The notes under the pieces: generated by a model | The model's database searches: none | What the model saw: only the letters and a program-made list of their open reading frames with translations | Told to the model about the DNA's origin: nothing | NCBI RefSeq assembly: GCF_022346995.1 | Contig: NZ_JAKRNM010000003.1 | Coordinates: forward strand, 496,001 to 560,000 | Length of the DNA: 64,000 nucleotides | Reading direction: 5' to 3' | Source: Paenibacillus sp. ACRRY | GTDB taxonomy: Bacteria; Bacillota; Bacilli; Paenibacillales; Paenibacillaceae | In this document: positions 17,866 through 27,475 of the stretch, in pieces | How the letters are laid out: each line of letters begins with the position of its first letter | Numbering within the stretch: the first letter of the stretch is position 1 | Translations under genes and position numbers: made by a program

Positions 17866-18915
17866 GTGAGTAACAAATTGAGAGTGGCAATTGTCGGTTC
17901 CACCGGCTACGGCGGGGTGGAGCTGATTCGTTTTTTTCAGAACCATCCACAGGTTGAAATCACTTCGGTGATCTCTTCATCCAGCAGCGGCGAGTCTATT
18001 GCAGACGGATTTCCGCATTTGACGGATGTGATTCGCAGGCCACTGGATGGCGTAGTTCCAGCTGAGATTGCAGAACGTGCAGATCTGGTATTCACAGCTA
18101 CCCCATCCGGAGTAAGCGCAAAGCTCGTTCCAAGCCTGCTTGAAGCGGGGTTGAAGGTGATCGATCTGTCTGGTGACTTCAGATTGAAGGATGGAGCCGT
18201 GTATGAACAGTGGTATAAACACCCGGCTCCGCCGAGTGATCTGCTGGAACAGGCTGTATACGGGATGGCCGAAGTGTACGGGGATGAAGTAAAAGGCAAA
18301 AACTTTATTTCCAACCCGGGCTGTTATCCTACAGCTACCCTTCTTGGACTTATTCCTGCAGTGGAAGCAGGATGGATCGATCCATCCACGATTATTATCG
18401 ATGCCAAATCCGGTGTATCCGGTGCTGGACGGGGAACGAGTCTGACGAACCATTATGCAGAGATGAACGAAAACTTCAAAGCCTACAAACTCAACAAACA
18501 CCAACATATACCTGAGATTGAGCAAGTGCTCGGCAGTATTACGGGAAGTCCGGTTACGGTGACGTTTACAACGCACCTGGTTCCAATGACACGTGGGATC
18601 ATGAGTACGATGTACGCAAGCCTGGTGGGAGAACACAGTGATCGGGACCTCGTAGATCTGTACCGTAAGTATTATGAGAATCGGCCTTTTGTGAGGGTAC
18701 GTGAACCAGGAATCTGGCCTTCGACCAAAGAAGTGCAAGGCTCCAACTACTGTGATATCGGATTTGCAGTTGATCCAAGAACCGGACGCTTAACAATCAT
18801 ATCGGTCATTGACAACCTGGTTAAGGGTGCTTCCGGGCAAGCGATTCAAAATATGAACCTGATGATGGGATGGGAGGAAAACCTCGGGCTGAACATGACG
18901 CCGGTATATCCGTAA
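17866..18915 (+). CDS. argC: N-acetyl-gamma-glutamyl-phosphate reductase
   Basis: Third step of arginine synthesis, NADPH-dependent reduction of N-acetylglutamyl phosphate. The 349-residue protein has the Rossmann start (RVAIVGSTGYGGVELIRFF), the catalytic Cys in NPGCYPTA and the SGVSGAGRG segment. The start is GTG at 17866 after GGGGGAG. It is the first gene of an arg operon running argC-J-B-D-F-G-H. Confidence 0.97.
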   Translation: MSNKLRVAIVGSTGYGGVELIRFFQNHPQVEITSVISSSSSGESIADGFPHLTDVIRRPLDGVVPAEIAERADLVFTATPSGVSAKLVPSLLEAGLKVIDLSGDFRLKDGAVYEQWYKHPAPPSDLLEQAVYGMAEVYGDEVKGKNFISNPGCYPTATLLGLIPAVEAGWIDPSTIIIDAKSGVSGAGRGTSLTNHYAEMNENFKAYKLNKHQHIPEIEQVLGSITGSPVTVTFTTHLVPMTRGIMSTMYASLVGEHSDRDLVDLYRKYYENRPFVRVREPGIWPSTKEVQGSNYCDIGFAVDPRTGRLTIISVIDNLVKGASGQAIQNMNLMMGWEENLGLNMTPVYP

Positions 18916-19031
18916 GGAAGGGGAACGGGAGAGCAGGGAAATGCACTTCCGGAACCGTTCAGGAGACCATCGGAATCGGGATTAGCAAGCGGTTAATCGG
19001 CATGCAGCCGAACGCACACGGGGGATAACAT

Positions 19032-20270
19032 ATGGGAACAAATGTGAAGCAACAGGCTTACACCGTAGTGGAAAACGGAACGATTGTAACCCCGCGCGGG
19101 TTCGCTGCTGGCGGACTTCATTGCGGATTGAAAAAAACATCACGCAACGATATCGGAGCGATCCGTTGTGAAGTGCCAGCCACGGCAGCGGCCGTGTATA
19201 CGACGAACGTATTCCAGGCTGCGCCGCTGAAGGTAACTCGCGAGAGCTTGAGCAATGGACGCCTTCAGGCTGTTGTTGTTAACAGTGGTAATGCCAATGC
19301 TTGTACCGGACAACAGGGCGAAAAGGATGCGTATGCGATGCGTTCGGCAGCCGCACGTGAACTTGGTGTAGCTGAAGAGGATGTTGCAGTGGCATCGACT
19401 GGTGTAATCGGTGAGTTGTTGAAGATGGACGCAGTACACTCCGGCATCAGTGCACTGCCGGCAAGTTTAGGGCAGGATGCCAATGAAGCGGAGCAATTCT
19501 CTCAAGCGATCCTGACGACTGATTTGGTAAAAAAGGAAGCCTGCGTATCTGTCGTTGTAAACGGCAAGAACGTTACAATTGCTGGTGCAGCTAAGGGATC
19601 AGGCATGATTCATCCCAATATGGCGACGATGCTCGCATTTATGACGAGTGATGCGGTTATTGGCGCAGAAGCACTGCAAAGTTTGCTGCGTCAGGCAACC
19701 AACCATACCTTTAATATGATCACCGTAGATGGAGATACGAGCACGAACGACATGCTCGTTGCAATGTCCAGTGGGATGGCGGGGAACGAAGAATTAACCA
19801 CGGAACATCCGGACTGGGACGCTTTTGCTGCAGGCTTCACTTATGTGTGTGAAGTGCTGGCCAAAGCCATTGCACGTGATGGTGAAGGGGCAACCAAGCT
19901 GGTCGAGGTGCAGGTTACGGGTGGAGTGAGTGATGAATCGGCACAGGCGATTGCCAAAACGGTTATCGGCTCAAGCCTGGTGAAGTCAGCAATGTTCGGT
20001 GCGGACGCAAACTGGGGACGGATTATTGCAGCCGTGGGGCGTGCAGGACAGCCGGTTAACCCGGACACCGTGGATATCCGTTTGGGAGATATCTCGGTAC
20101 TTGAGCAGTCCCGCCCAGTTGTATTTGACGAAGAAGCGGCGCTGGCCTACTTGCAAACTGATACGGTTCGCATTGTGGTGGATCTGCACCACGGCGAAGG
20201 AAACGCTACAGCATGGGGCTGTGACCTGACATACGATTATGTAAGAATTAACGCGGCATACCGAACTTAA
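19032..20270 (+). CDS. argJ: Bifunctional ornithine acetyltransferase / N-acetylglutamate synthase
   Basis: Recycles the acetyl group from N-acetylornithine to glutamate, and in many Firmicutes also makes acetylglutamate from acetyl-CoA. The 412-residue precursor contains KGSGMIHPNMATMLAFMTSD; cleavage before the Thr of ATML generates the two subunits and the nucleophile. The end is DLTYDYVRINAAYRT, as in the family. The ATG has GGGGGAT upstream. Presence of argJ explains why no argA or argE is needed here. Whether it is truly bifunctional cannot be read from sequence with certainty. Confidence 0.97.
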   Translation: MGTNVKQQAYTVVENGTIVTPRGFAAGGLHCGLKKTSRNDIGAIRCEVPATAAAVYTTNVFQAAPLKVTRESLSNGRLQAVVVNSGNANACTGQQGEKDAYAMRSAAARELGVAEEDVAVASTGVIGELLKMDAVHSGISALPASLGQDANEAEQFSQAILTTDLVKKEACVSVVVNGKNVTIAGAAKGSGMIHPNMATMLAFMTSDAVIGAEALQSLLRQATNHTFNMITVDGDTSTNDMLVAMSSGMAGNEELTTEHPDWDAFAAGFTYVCEVLAKAIARDGEGATKLVEVQVTGGVSDESAQAIAKTVIGSSLVKSAMFGADANWGRIIAAVGRAGQPVNPDTVDIRLGDISVLEQSRPVVFDEEAALAYLQTDTVRIVVDLHHGEGNATAWGCDLTYDYVRINAAYRT

Positions 20271-20318
20271 TAAACGATCTTTTAACTATCTTGTGTTATT
20301 CAATATTAACAAGTGCAA

Positions 20319-20469
20319 TTTTACATGGTAACGGAGAGGGCAGGACCAATCTGAAGAAGCGAAGCGCTCGCCTTTATCCCCGGATTTTACCCTTTAGAAA
20401 AGGAATCAAAAAATCTGGGGATAACAGCGATCGGAAGATGGTGCTGCAATCGGAGTGGCATATGTAAAA
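20319..20469 (+). repeat. Dispersed palindromic repeat, copy 2 (argJ-argB)
   Basis: Ends TTTTACAT (20319-20326) and ATGTAAAA (20462-20469) are perfectly complementary. The core CCCCGGATTTT pairs with AAAATCTGGGG with one G-U. The tail GGGGATAACAGCGATCGGAAG and GGTGCTGCAATCGGAGTGG matches copies 1 and 3. It lies in the spacer inside the arg operon, so it should be transcribed with it. Confidence 0.9.
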
Positions 20470-20513
20470 GGTTTGGTTTTATATAGAACGAAAACACGAA
20501 GGGAGTGCTCCTC

Positions 20514-21353
20514 ATGAATTCAACATTGCAAAATGAGAGTGCCGGAGTGGAAAAAGGTGCAGAAAAGCAGACGTTTGTCATGAAATGTGGAGGCAGTACA
20601 ATCGCGGCTTTGCCAGAATCCTTTTTTGCGGATTTGCGTGACTTGCAGTCCCAGGGAACTCAGCCCGTCATCGTGCATGGTGGAGGTCCGGCAATATCGG
20701 AGAATCTGGCGAAGCTAGGCATTGAAACCGAGTTCGTGAATGGACTCCGCAAAACGACCGAACCCGTGCTGGATGTTGTGGAGATGGTTCTGGCCGGGAG
20801 CATTAACAAACAGATCGTACGCCTGATCCAGCGCGTCGGAGGACATGCGCTGGGCTTGTCCGGCGTAGACGGTGGTTTAATCCAAGCCAAACCTGTGACG
20901 AATCATGCAGAGATCGGCTGGGTTGGAGACGTAACAGGCGTTCAAGCAGAAATCATTCAGGGCATAGTGAACATGGGATATATGCCTGTAATTGCACCCG
21001 TAGGCGTGGATGCAACCGGACAACGGTATAATATCAATGCAGATACAGCCGCAGGTGCGGTAGCTTCCCACCTCGGTGTAAGCCGGATGATCGTTGTGAC
21101 GGATGTACCTGGAATTATGAAGACCGTTAACGGGGAGAAAAAAGTACTGCCATCGGTCTCCGTACAAGAGATCGAGGACATGATTCAAACCGGAGAAATC
21201 TACGGCGGCATGATCCCTAAGGTGCGCGCAGCGATTGCTTGCATTCATGGCAAAGTGCGTGAGGTTATTATCGTGGATGGAAGCGAACCACAGATCTTGA
21301 GCCGCGTGCTGAAGGGCGAAACGATCGGAACCCGAATTATCCGCATGCAATAA
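20514..21353 (+). CDS. argB: Acetylglutamate kinase
   Basis: Phosphorylates N-acetylglutamate, the usual control point of the pathway. The 279 residues include the Gly-rich MKCGGST and VHGGGPAI nucleotide and substrate loops, NINADTAAGAVASHLG and GGMIPKVRAAIACI. There is a 20-residue polar leader before the core. I used ATG 20514, as GGGAG lies 9 nt upstream; a GTG at 20505 overlaps that site. I did not see the extended N-terminal helix typical of arginine-inhibited forms. Confidence 0.96.
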   Translation: MNSTLQNESAGVEKGAEKQTFVMKCGGSTIAALPESFFADLRDLQSQGTQPVIVHGGGPAISENLAKLGIETEFVNGLRKTTEPVLDVVEMVLAGSINKQIVRLIQRVGGHALGLSGVDGGLIQAKPVTNHAEIGWVGDVTGVQAEIIQGIVNMGYMPVIAPVGVDATGQRYNINADTAAGAVASHLGVSRMIVVTDVPGIMKTVNGEKKVLPSVSVQEIEDMIQTGEIYGGMIPKVRAAIACIHGKVREVIIVDGSEPQILSRVLKGETIGTRIIRMQ

Positions 21354-21418
21354 GGTGAATTTCAAGCAAACGGATAGATTAATATACTGTACGGATTCTA
21401 TATAAGTTAAATAACAAC

Positions 21419-21570
21419 GTTACACAAGAACGTAGAGTGCAGAACCAATCTGGAGAAGCAACGCGTTCGCGTTTATACCCGGATGTTAACCTCTAAAAAT
21501 TTGATCACAAAAATCCGGGGATAACAGCGATCCGAAGATGGTGCTGCAATCGGAGTGGCTCTGTGTAGGT
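21419..21570 (+). repeat. Dispersed palindromic repeat, copy 3 (argB-argD)
   Basis: Ends TTACACA and TGTGTAG are complementary. It has the 5' block GAGTGCAGAACCAATCTG, the CCCGGAT / ATCCGGG arms and the conserved tail GGGGATAACAGCGATCCGAAG then GGTGCTGCAATCGGAGTGG. Arms differ from copy 2 at several positions while keeping complementarity in the CCCGGAT stem. It lies between argB and argD, in the sense direction. Confidence 0.9.
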
Positions 21571-21630
21571 TGGTTTGTCTTATATGGAGTACCGGTATAC
21601 TTACAAAAAGGAACAGGAGTGTGAAAGGTG

Positions 21631-22887
21631 ATGGCAAAAGGCAATGAACAGCCAGGTTCTGGCACAGCAGTAGCGGGAGCAGCAGCAACAGGTGCAGCGG
21701 CACAGACGGAAAGCTCTCTTTTCCAAACGTATGCGCGTTATCCAATCAGTCTGGTCAAGGGTAAAGGCAGCTGGTTATGGGATGATCAGGGCAACCGTTA
21801 TCTCGACTTCATGTGCGGACTCGCTGTAACGAGCCTTGGCCATGCACCGGAGAAAGTGGGAGCCAAGCTGAAAGCTCAGATTGATGAGCTCTGGCATGTC
21901 TCCAACCTGTTCCAGATTCCGGGTCAGGAGAAAGCAGCTGCGTTACTAACGGCCAATACTTGTGCTGATGCGGTGTTCTTCTGCAACAGTGGCGCTGAAG
22001 CCAATGAAGCAGCCATTAAGGTCGCACGTCGTTATCACCAGAAGGTGAAAGGAAACGACCGTTATGAAGTCATTACGTTTGCCCAGTCCTTCCACGGACG
22101 GACACTCGCAACACTGACTGCAACAGGGCAGGATAAGGTGAAAGAAGGATTTCTGCCATTGCCAGCCGGATTCGTGACCGTTCCTTTGCATGATATTGCA
22201 GCTTTGGAAGCAGCGATTGGTCCTAAAACAGCAGCGATTATGCTGGAAATGGTTCAAGCCGAGGGCGGAGTATATCCGGTTGAACCGGAATTCGTCAAGC
22301 ATGTACGGAAATTGTGTGACGAGCATGGTCTCTTGTTGATCGTAGACGAAGTACAGACCGGAATGGGACGTACAGGCAAGCTGTTTGCACATGAACACTA
22401 TGGCATTGAGCCAGATGTGTTTACGGTAGCCAAAGGGATCGGCAGTGGTTTCCCGGTAGGCGCGATGCTGGGTAAAGGTTTCCTGCGGGATGCGTTTACG
22501 CCAGGCAGCCATGCAACGACATTCGGGGGTACACCACTAGCTTCTTCTGTGGTGATTGCCACGATTGAAACGATGTTGGAAGATCGCTTGCCTGAACGCG
22601 CTGCTGAGATGGGTGACTACCTGATGAGCTCCCTGCGGAATCGTTTGGCAGACAACTCATTTGTAAAGGAAGTTCGCGGATTGGGGCTTCTGGTCGGAAT
22701 CGAATGTGCAGAGCCAGTAGGCGATATCGTTTTGGCCGGACAGAAACGTGGCATTTTGTTCGTGACCGCAGGGCCGAATGTCATTCGACTGCTTCCGAAT
22801 CTGTATGTGAGCAAGGAAGAGATTGATGAAGCGGTATCCCTGGTGGCAACGTTGATTGAAGAGCACGTAGCAGCGAAGAAGGCTTAA
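21631..22887 (+). CDS. argD: Acetylornithine aminotransferase
   Basis: PLP-dependent transfer of the glutamate amino group to N-acetylglutamate semialdehyde. The 418-residue protein has the class-III pattern: NSGAEANEAAIKVAR, the DEVQTGMGRTG segment and the PLP lysine in TVAKGIGSGFPVGAMLG. The first 30 residues are Gly/Ala/Thr-rich and look like a non-conserved leader. GTG 21628 or ATG 21631 could be the start; both are near GAAAGG. It is followed by a GC-rich spacer and argF. Confidence 0.95.
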   Translation: MAKGNEQPGSGTAVAGAAATGAAAQTESSLFQTYARYPISLVKGKGSWLWDDQGNRYLDFMCGLAVTSLGHAPEKVGAKLKAQIDELWHVSNLFQIPGQEKAAALLTANTCADAVFFCNSGAEANEAAIKVARRYHQKVKGNDRYEVITFAQSFHGRTLATLTATGQDKVKEGFLPLPAGFVTVPLHDIAALEAAIGPKTAAIMLEMVQAEGGVYPVEPEFVKHVRKLCDEHGLLLIVDEVQTGMGRTGKLFAHEHYGIEPDVFTVAKGIGSGFPVGAMLGKGFLRDAFTPGSHATTFGGTPLASSVVIATIETMLEDRLPERAAEMGDYLMSSLRNRLADNSFVKEVRGLGLLVGIECAEPVGDIVLAGQKRGILFVTAGPNVIRLLPNLYVSKEEIDEAVSLVATLIEEHVAAKKA

Positions 22888-22986
22888 TCAATTCTGGCAA
22901 AATGAAAAACATACTGTACTGGGGCCTCGCATGGCCCCGGCGCAGAACTAGATGATGAATCCCTGCAGCCGCACGGTGAACCTGCG

Positions 22987-23039
22987 GAAGAGAGCAAGTC
23001 ATAGCCTGCCTGGCGTGCGCTGCCACGGCTGCTCTCTTC
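22987..23039 (+). other. GC-rich stem-loop in the argD-argF spacer
   Basis: GAAGAGAGCA (22987-22996) is perfectly complementary to TGCTCTCTTC (23030-23039). The loop itself can pair (TGGC...GCCA). There is no T run, so it is unlikely to be a plain terminator. It lies 48 nt ahead of the argF start and could affect processing or expression within the operon. Confidence 0.55.
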
Positions 23040-23086
23040 TGCCCGAGCGGGTGCAGGGAACCGGATATAAGGAGGACAACATTCAC

Positions 23087-24052
23087 ATGACAGCACAACA
23101 AACGGAGAAAATCCAGAAGATTGATCTTAGAGGCCGTGACTTTATTGAGTTTACGGATTACACAGCCGAAGAGATCCGCTACTTGCTGGACTTGGCCATT
23201 GAGATCAAAGGCAAGCAAAAAAACGGCGTAGCCTATCAACCGCTGAAAGGCAAAACGATCGGACTTATTTTTGAAAAATCATCCACACGTACGCGTGTAT
23301 CCTTCGAAGTAGGCATGTTCCAGTTGGGTGGACACGCACTCTTCCTGAGTAAAAACGATATCCAGCTTGGTCGCGGGGAAACAACGCATGATACAGCTAA
23401 AGTATTGTCCCGCTACCTGGATGGCATCATGATTCGTACCTTTGGACACCATAATGTAACTGAATTGGCGGAGCATGCCGATATCCCGGTCATTAACGGC
23501 CTGAGCGATGCCGCTCATCCGTGCCAAGTACTGGCGGACTTCCAAACGGTATTGGAGCACAAGGGCAAACTGGCTGGCCTGAAAATGGCTTATGTCGGTG
23601 ATGGTAACAACATGGCTCACTCTCTCATGCTGGGTGCAGCGAAGATGGGAATGCATGTTGCTGTAGCGACGCCAAAAGGGTATGAGCCGGATAGCGCAGT
23701 GGTAGAGCAGGCGCGCAGCATTGCGAAGGAAAGTGGTTCTGAAGTGACTGTGACGTACAGTGCTCAGGAAGCTGTGAAGGATGCGGATGTCGTTTATACC
23801 GATGTCTGGGCAAGCATGGGCTTTGAAGAGGAGCAAAAGGTTCGTGAGCAGGCCTTTGCTGCGTACCAGGTCGATGAGGAACTGATGAAAGGCGCGAAGC
23901 CAGATTATATGTTCCTGCATTGTCTGCCGGCACACCGCGGGGAAGAAGTAAGCGCGGGTGTAATTGATGGACCGAACTCCCTGATCTTTGATCAGGCAGA
24001 GAACCGACTGCATGCACAAAAGGCCTTGATGGCCGCGTTAATGAGCGAATAG
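23087..24052 (+). CDS. argF: Ornithine carbamoyltransferase
   Basis: Makes citrulline from ornithine and carbamoyl phosphate. The 321-residue protein has the carbamoyl-phosphate loop STRTRVSFE, the HPCQVLADF segment and the ornithine/Cys loop HCLPAHRG. I start at ATG 23087, which follows AAGGAGG at the right distance; the open frame upstream to 22952 has no family similarity. Position inside argC-H places it in arginine synthesis rather than a deiminase pathway. Confidence 0.96.
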   Translation: MTAQQTEKIQKIDLRGRDFIEFTDYTAEEIRYLLDLAIEIKGKQKNGVAYQPLKGKTIGLIFEKSSTRTRVSFEVGMFQLGGHALFLSKNDIQLGRGETTHDTAKVLSRYLDGIMIRTFGHHNVTELAEHADIPVINGLSDAAHPCQVLADFQTVLEHKGKLAGLKMAYVGDGNNMAHSLMLGAAKMGMHVAVATPKGYEPDSAVVEQARSIAKESGSEVTVTYSAQEAVKDADVVYTDVWASMGFEEEQKVREQAFAAYQVDEELMKGAKPDYMFLHCLPAHRGEEVSAGVIDGPNSLIFDQAENRLHAQKALMAALMSE

Positions 24053-24145
24053 CCGCTGTTTGTCTAAATGGGTTGATTTTAGGCGCAGGGTTAGCGATGA
24101 TAGATGAAAGTTTATAGTAACTGAATTTGGGGAGGACCAACGAAC

Positions 24146-25381
24146 ATGGCTAAGGAAAAAATCGTACTCGCCTACTCCGGCGGGTTGGACACATCTGTAA
24201 TTTTGAAATGGTTGAAAGAAACCTATGATGCAGAGATTATCGCATTCACTGCAGATATCGGACAAAAGGATGAGCTGGACGGTCTCGAAGAAAAAGCACT
24301 CGCTACCGGCGCTTCCAAAGTATATATCGACGATCTGCGCGACGAGTTCGCCAAAGACTTCATCTACCCGATGTTCCAAGCGGGTGCTCTGTATGAAGGA
24401 CAATACCTGCTCGGCACAAGTATCGCTCGTCCGCTGATCGCGAAACGCATGGTCGACATCGCTCGTGCAGAAGGTGCTACTGCTATCGCTCACGGCGCTA
24501 CGGGTAAAGGGAATGACCAAGTTCGTTTCGAGTTGAACGCAGCTGCGCTGACACCAGACGTCCAAGTGATTGCACCTTGGCGTTTGGAAGAATTCCGCAA
24601 CCAGTTCCCGGGACGTGCCGAGATGATTGCTTATGCAGAGAAACACGGTATTCCGGTAACGGCATCCGCAGCTAAGCCTTACTCCACAGACCGTAACCTG
24701 CTGCATATCAGCTATGAGAGCGGTGTGCTTGAAGATCCTTGGTTTGACCCAAGCACGGACGAGAACAAAGACATGTTCCTGCTCAGCAACGCTCCGGAAG
24801 ATGCACCAGATCAAGCAGAATACGTTGAACTGGAATTCGAACAAGGCAACTGCGTAGCCCTGAACGGTGAACGTTTGAGCCCACTTCAAGTGATGGAGCA
24901 ATTGAACGAGCTGGGTGGCAAACACGGTATTGGCCGTGTCGACATGGTTGAGAACCGTTTTGTTGGCATGAAGAGCCGCGGGGTATACGAGACACCAGGT
25001 GGAACGATCCTGTTTACAGCACATCGTAAAATGGAGTCTATCACCATGGACCGTGAAGTCATGAACCTGCGTGATAGCCTGATCACCCGTTACAGCACAC
25101 TCGTGTACAACGGATTCTGGTTCGCACCGGAACGTCTGGCGCTGCAAGCGCTGGTAAGCGAAAGCCAGAAAAACGTAACAGGCACCGTGCGTGTAAAATT
25201 GTACAAAGGCAATATCATTGGCGCAGGCGTGAAAAGCCCTGTCAGCCTGTACAACCCGGACATTGCTACGATGGAAGCTGATCCAACGCAAGCATATGAT
25301 CAAGGCGATGCAACCGGCTTTATCCGCCTGAACGCCCTGCGTCTGAAAGTGAATTCCGGCGTGGAACAAAACAAAAAATAA
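24146..25381 (+). CDS. argG: Argininosuccinate synthase
   Basis: Joins citrulline and aspartate using ATP. The 411 residues begin with the PP-loop [16 protein letters not shown] and include [15 protein letters not shown]. The length is normal for type I enzymes. AGGAGG-like GGGGAGGA precedes the ATG. It follows argF by 93 nt with no terminator between. Confidence 0.97.
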   Translation: MAKEKIVLAYSGGLDTSVILKWLKETYDAEIIAFTADIGQKDELDGLEEKALATGASKVYIDDLRDEFAKDFIYPMFQAGALYEGQYLLGTSIARPLIAKRMVDIARAEGATAIAHGATGKGNDQVRFELNAAALTPDVQVIAPWRLEEFRNQFPGRAEMIAYAEKHGIPVTASAAKPYSTDRNLLHISYESGVLEDPWFDPSTDENKDMFLLSNAPEDAPDQAEYVELEFEQGNCVALNGERLSPLQVMEQLNELGGKHGIGRVDMVENRFVGMKSRGVYETPGGTILFTAHRKMESITMDREVMNLRDSLITRYSTLVYNGFWFAPERLALQALVSESQKNVTGTVRVKLYKGNIIGAGVKSPVSLYNPDIATMEADPTQAYDQGDATGFIRLNALRLKVNSGVEQNKK

Positions 25382-25489
25382 GTTTTTTAAATAGTATCAT
25401 ATCAATACCAATATAACTTTACAGGGCAGGCCGTTCTTGCACATCGGGCAGGGGCGGCTTTGTCCATGAACGAAAGGGGAGAACTCACC

Positions 25490-26893
25490 GTGAGCAAGCT
25501 GTGGGGAGGACGTTTTACCAAACAAACCAATCATCTGGTTGAGGAATACACGGCATCAATCAACTTTGACAAAGCTTTGGCTGAGGAAGATATTCAAGGC
25601 AGTCTCGCCCATGTAACCATGCTGGGCAAATGTGGTATTTTGCCTGCGGAAGATGTGGAGACGATTAAGGAAGGTTTGATTACAGTACTGCACAAAATCC
25701 GTGCAGGCGAAGTGGAATTCTCTGTTTCGGATGAAGACATCCACATGAACATTGAGAAGAACCTGATTGAAACCATTGGTCCTGTCGGTGGCAAATTGCA
25801 CACAGGTCGCAGCCGGAATGACCAAGTCGCAACAGACATGCACTTGTACCTGCGTGAGCGTGTAGTTGGTTTTGTTGGCATGCTGCATGCGCTGCAGGAG
25901 GCGTTGATCGGACAGGCCAAGGACAACCTGGATACAATCGTACCGGGCTATACCCATCTTCAACGTGCACAACCGATTCTGTTCGCACATCACCTGATGG
26001 CGTATGTCTCCATGTTCCAACGGGATGCAGAGCGTCTGATGGACAGCTACAAACGGATTAACGTTCTGCCACTGGGTGCAGGTGCGCTTGCAGGAACAAC
26101 ATTCCCGATTGACCGCCACTTCGTGGCCGAACAGCTCGGCTTCGACGGGGTGTACGAGAACAGTCTGGACGCGGTTAGTGATCGTGACTTTATCGTGGAG
26201 TTCCTGGCAGCTGCTTCCCTCATCATGACTCACCTGTCCCGTCTGAGTGAAGAACTGGTGCTGTGGAGCAGTACCGAATTTGGTTTTGTTGAGCTGGACG
26301 ATGCGTTCTGCACAGGCAGCAGCATTATGCCGCAGAAGAAGAATCCGGACGTTCCGGAGCTTGTTCGCGGTAAAACAGGACGTGTATACGGTAACCTGAT
26401 CGGTTTGCTGACCGTCTTGAAATCCCTTCCTTTGGCCTACAACAAAGACATGCAGGAAGACAAGGAAGGCATGTTCGATACGGTTGCTACACTGGAAGGT
26501 GCGCTGCAATTGTTCGCCCCAATGATTGCGACAATGAAAGTGAACAAGGACCGGATGCGTCAAGCGGTGAATCAGGACTTCTCCAACGCTACGGATATTG
26601 CCGACTTCCTCGTGGGCGAAGGCTTGCCATTCCGTCAGGCGCATGAAGTCATCGGTAAAACGGTGCTGTATTGCATCCAGAACGGTAAGTATTTGCTGGA
26701 TCTAAGCATTGATGAGTTCCGCCAGTTCTCCCCATTGTTCGACGACCGCATCTACGATGTGCTCCAACCGGAAGCGGTGGTTAACGCACGTAACGTCTAT
26801 GGTGGCACAGCTTCTGGACAAGTGGCTGAAGCCATTGGACGCAGTGAAAAGTTGCTGGAAATTACGGCGCAATGGATCACAAGCCGCGGCTAA
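25490..26893 (+). CDS. argH: Argininosuccinate lyase
   Basis: Splits argininosuccinate into arginine and fumarate. The 467-residue protein has the superfamily signature [16 protein letters not shown] and the N-terminal KLWGGRF typical of ArgH. The GTG at 25490 (VSKLWGG) follows AAAGGGGA by 9 nt and fits the family; an ATG at 25466 would add eight residues. Last gene of the arg operon, closed by a strong terminator. Confidence 0.96.
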   Translation: MSKLWGGRFTKQTNHLVEEYTASINFDKALAEEDIQGSLAHVTMLGKCGILPAEDVETIKEGLITVLHKIRAGEVEFSVSDEDIHMNIEKNLIETIGPVGGKLHTGRSRNDQVATDMHLYLRERVVGFVGMLHALQEALIGQAKDNLDTIVPGYTHLQRAQPILFAHHLMAYVSMFQRDAERLMDSYKRINVLPLGAGALAGTTFPIDRHFVAEQLGFDGVYENSLDAVSDRDFIVEFLAAASLIMTHLSRLSEELVLWSSTEFGFVELDDAFCTGSSIMPQKKNPDVPELVRGKTGRVYGNLIGLLTVLKSLPLAYNKDMQEDKEGMFDTVATLEGALQLFAPMIATMKVNKDRMRQAVNQDFSNATDIADFLVGEGLPFRQAHEVIGKTVLYCIQNGKYLLDLSIDEFRQFSPLFDDRIYDVLQPEAVVNARNVYGGTASGQVAEAIGRSEKLLEITAQWITSRG

Positions 26894-26941
26894 CGCCACG
26901 GCTGCTATGCATTGTTTATAAGGAAGGAACGCCTTCTTAAA

Positions 26942-27016
26942 ACCCCTCAAGTCTGGAGTGGGTAAGAGATTCTGTTACATGAACTCTTACCGCAAGACCT
27001 GAGGGGCTTTTTTTCT
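26942..27016 (+). terminator. Intrinsic terminator of the arg operon
   Basis: ACCCCTCA (26942-26949) pairs with TGAGGGG (27000-27006). A nested stem lies inside (GTAAGAG with CTCTTAC) and a run of Ts follows. Confidence 0.92.
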
Positions 27017-27103
27017 TTTCAGGAGATTATACACCCGTGTTTAAACTGAAGTTCCAGCAGAAAGGTGTATTTATCTATGTATGGTTAGGAAGGGAAGAGT
27101 GGA

Positions 27104-27475
27104 CTAGTACCTGTCATTCCAGGATAATGAATATTTAGAATTTGTGCTAAGTCCTTTAGTGACTTTGGAGCTGTGTGTTATATTCCTTTCCGAATTCTTG
27201 GATCTTTCAGACTCAGATAGCTCCATTAACAAGGTTTTCAGCGTGTTAAAGGTTTGAAGTCCAATGTACTTCAGAAGCCGTATCTCCTTCTCACTTGCGT
27301 TAACAATATCTTCAATGCAATCGTAACCGTTCCTTCGCAGGATGTTGATTAACTTTTTTATTGTGTTTTCAGGAAATAATTCAGCATCAGCAACTTCCAA
27401 TAGACATGTAATATCTCTGGATAGGGTTTTGTCATCTAAAGATAACCGATCTCCTAATGTCACAATCTTCATCAT
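27104..27475 (-). CDS. Small alpha-CTD-like helix-hairpin-helix protein
   Basis: Not a named protein. Residues about 36-85 (NTIKKLINILRRNGYDCIED, then SEKEIRLLKYIGLQTFNTLK) resemble the C-terminal domain of RNA polymerase alpha. That domain has a first helix ending L-x-x-x-x-I/Y, a -x-x-I-x-D-L/I- step, then a helix-hairpin-helix with IGLQTF. The rest is polar, with a Ser/Asn/Lys-rich tail. Its start overlaps the stop of the upstream HD-GYP gene (ATGA), so the two are translationally coupled. Such a domain could touch DNA or a protein partner; no role can be stated. Confidence 0.7.
   Translation of the reverse strand: MMKIVTLGDRLSLDDKTLSRDITCLLEVADAELFPENTIKKLINILRRNGYDCIEDIVNASEKEIRLLKYIGLQTFNTLKTLLMELSESERSKNSERNITHSSKVTKGLSTNSKYSLSWNDRY

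Noticed and set aside
22952..23086. 45-codon N-terminal extension of argF
   Set aside because: The extension runs through the GC-rich stem-loop and has no family similarity; the ATG at 23087 has AAGGAGG upstream.
24038..25369. 443-codon open frame antisense to argG
   Set aside because: A shadow of the highly biased codons of argG on the other strand: Cys/His/Phe-rich, no ribosome binding site. The same holds for the antisense frames over secA, uvrA and argH.
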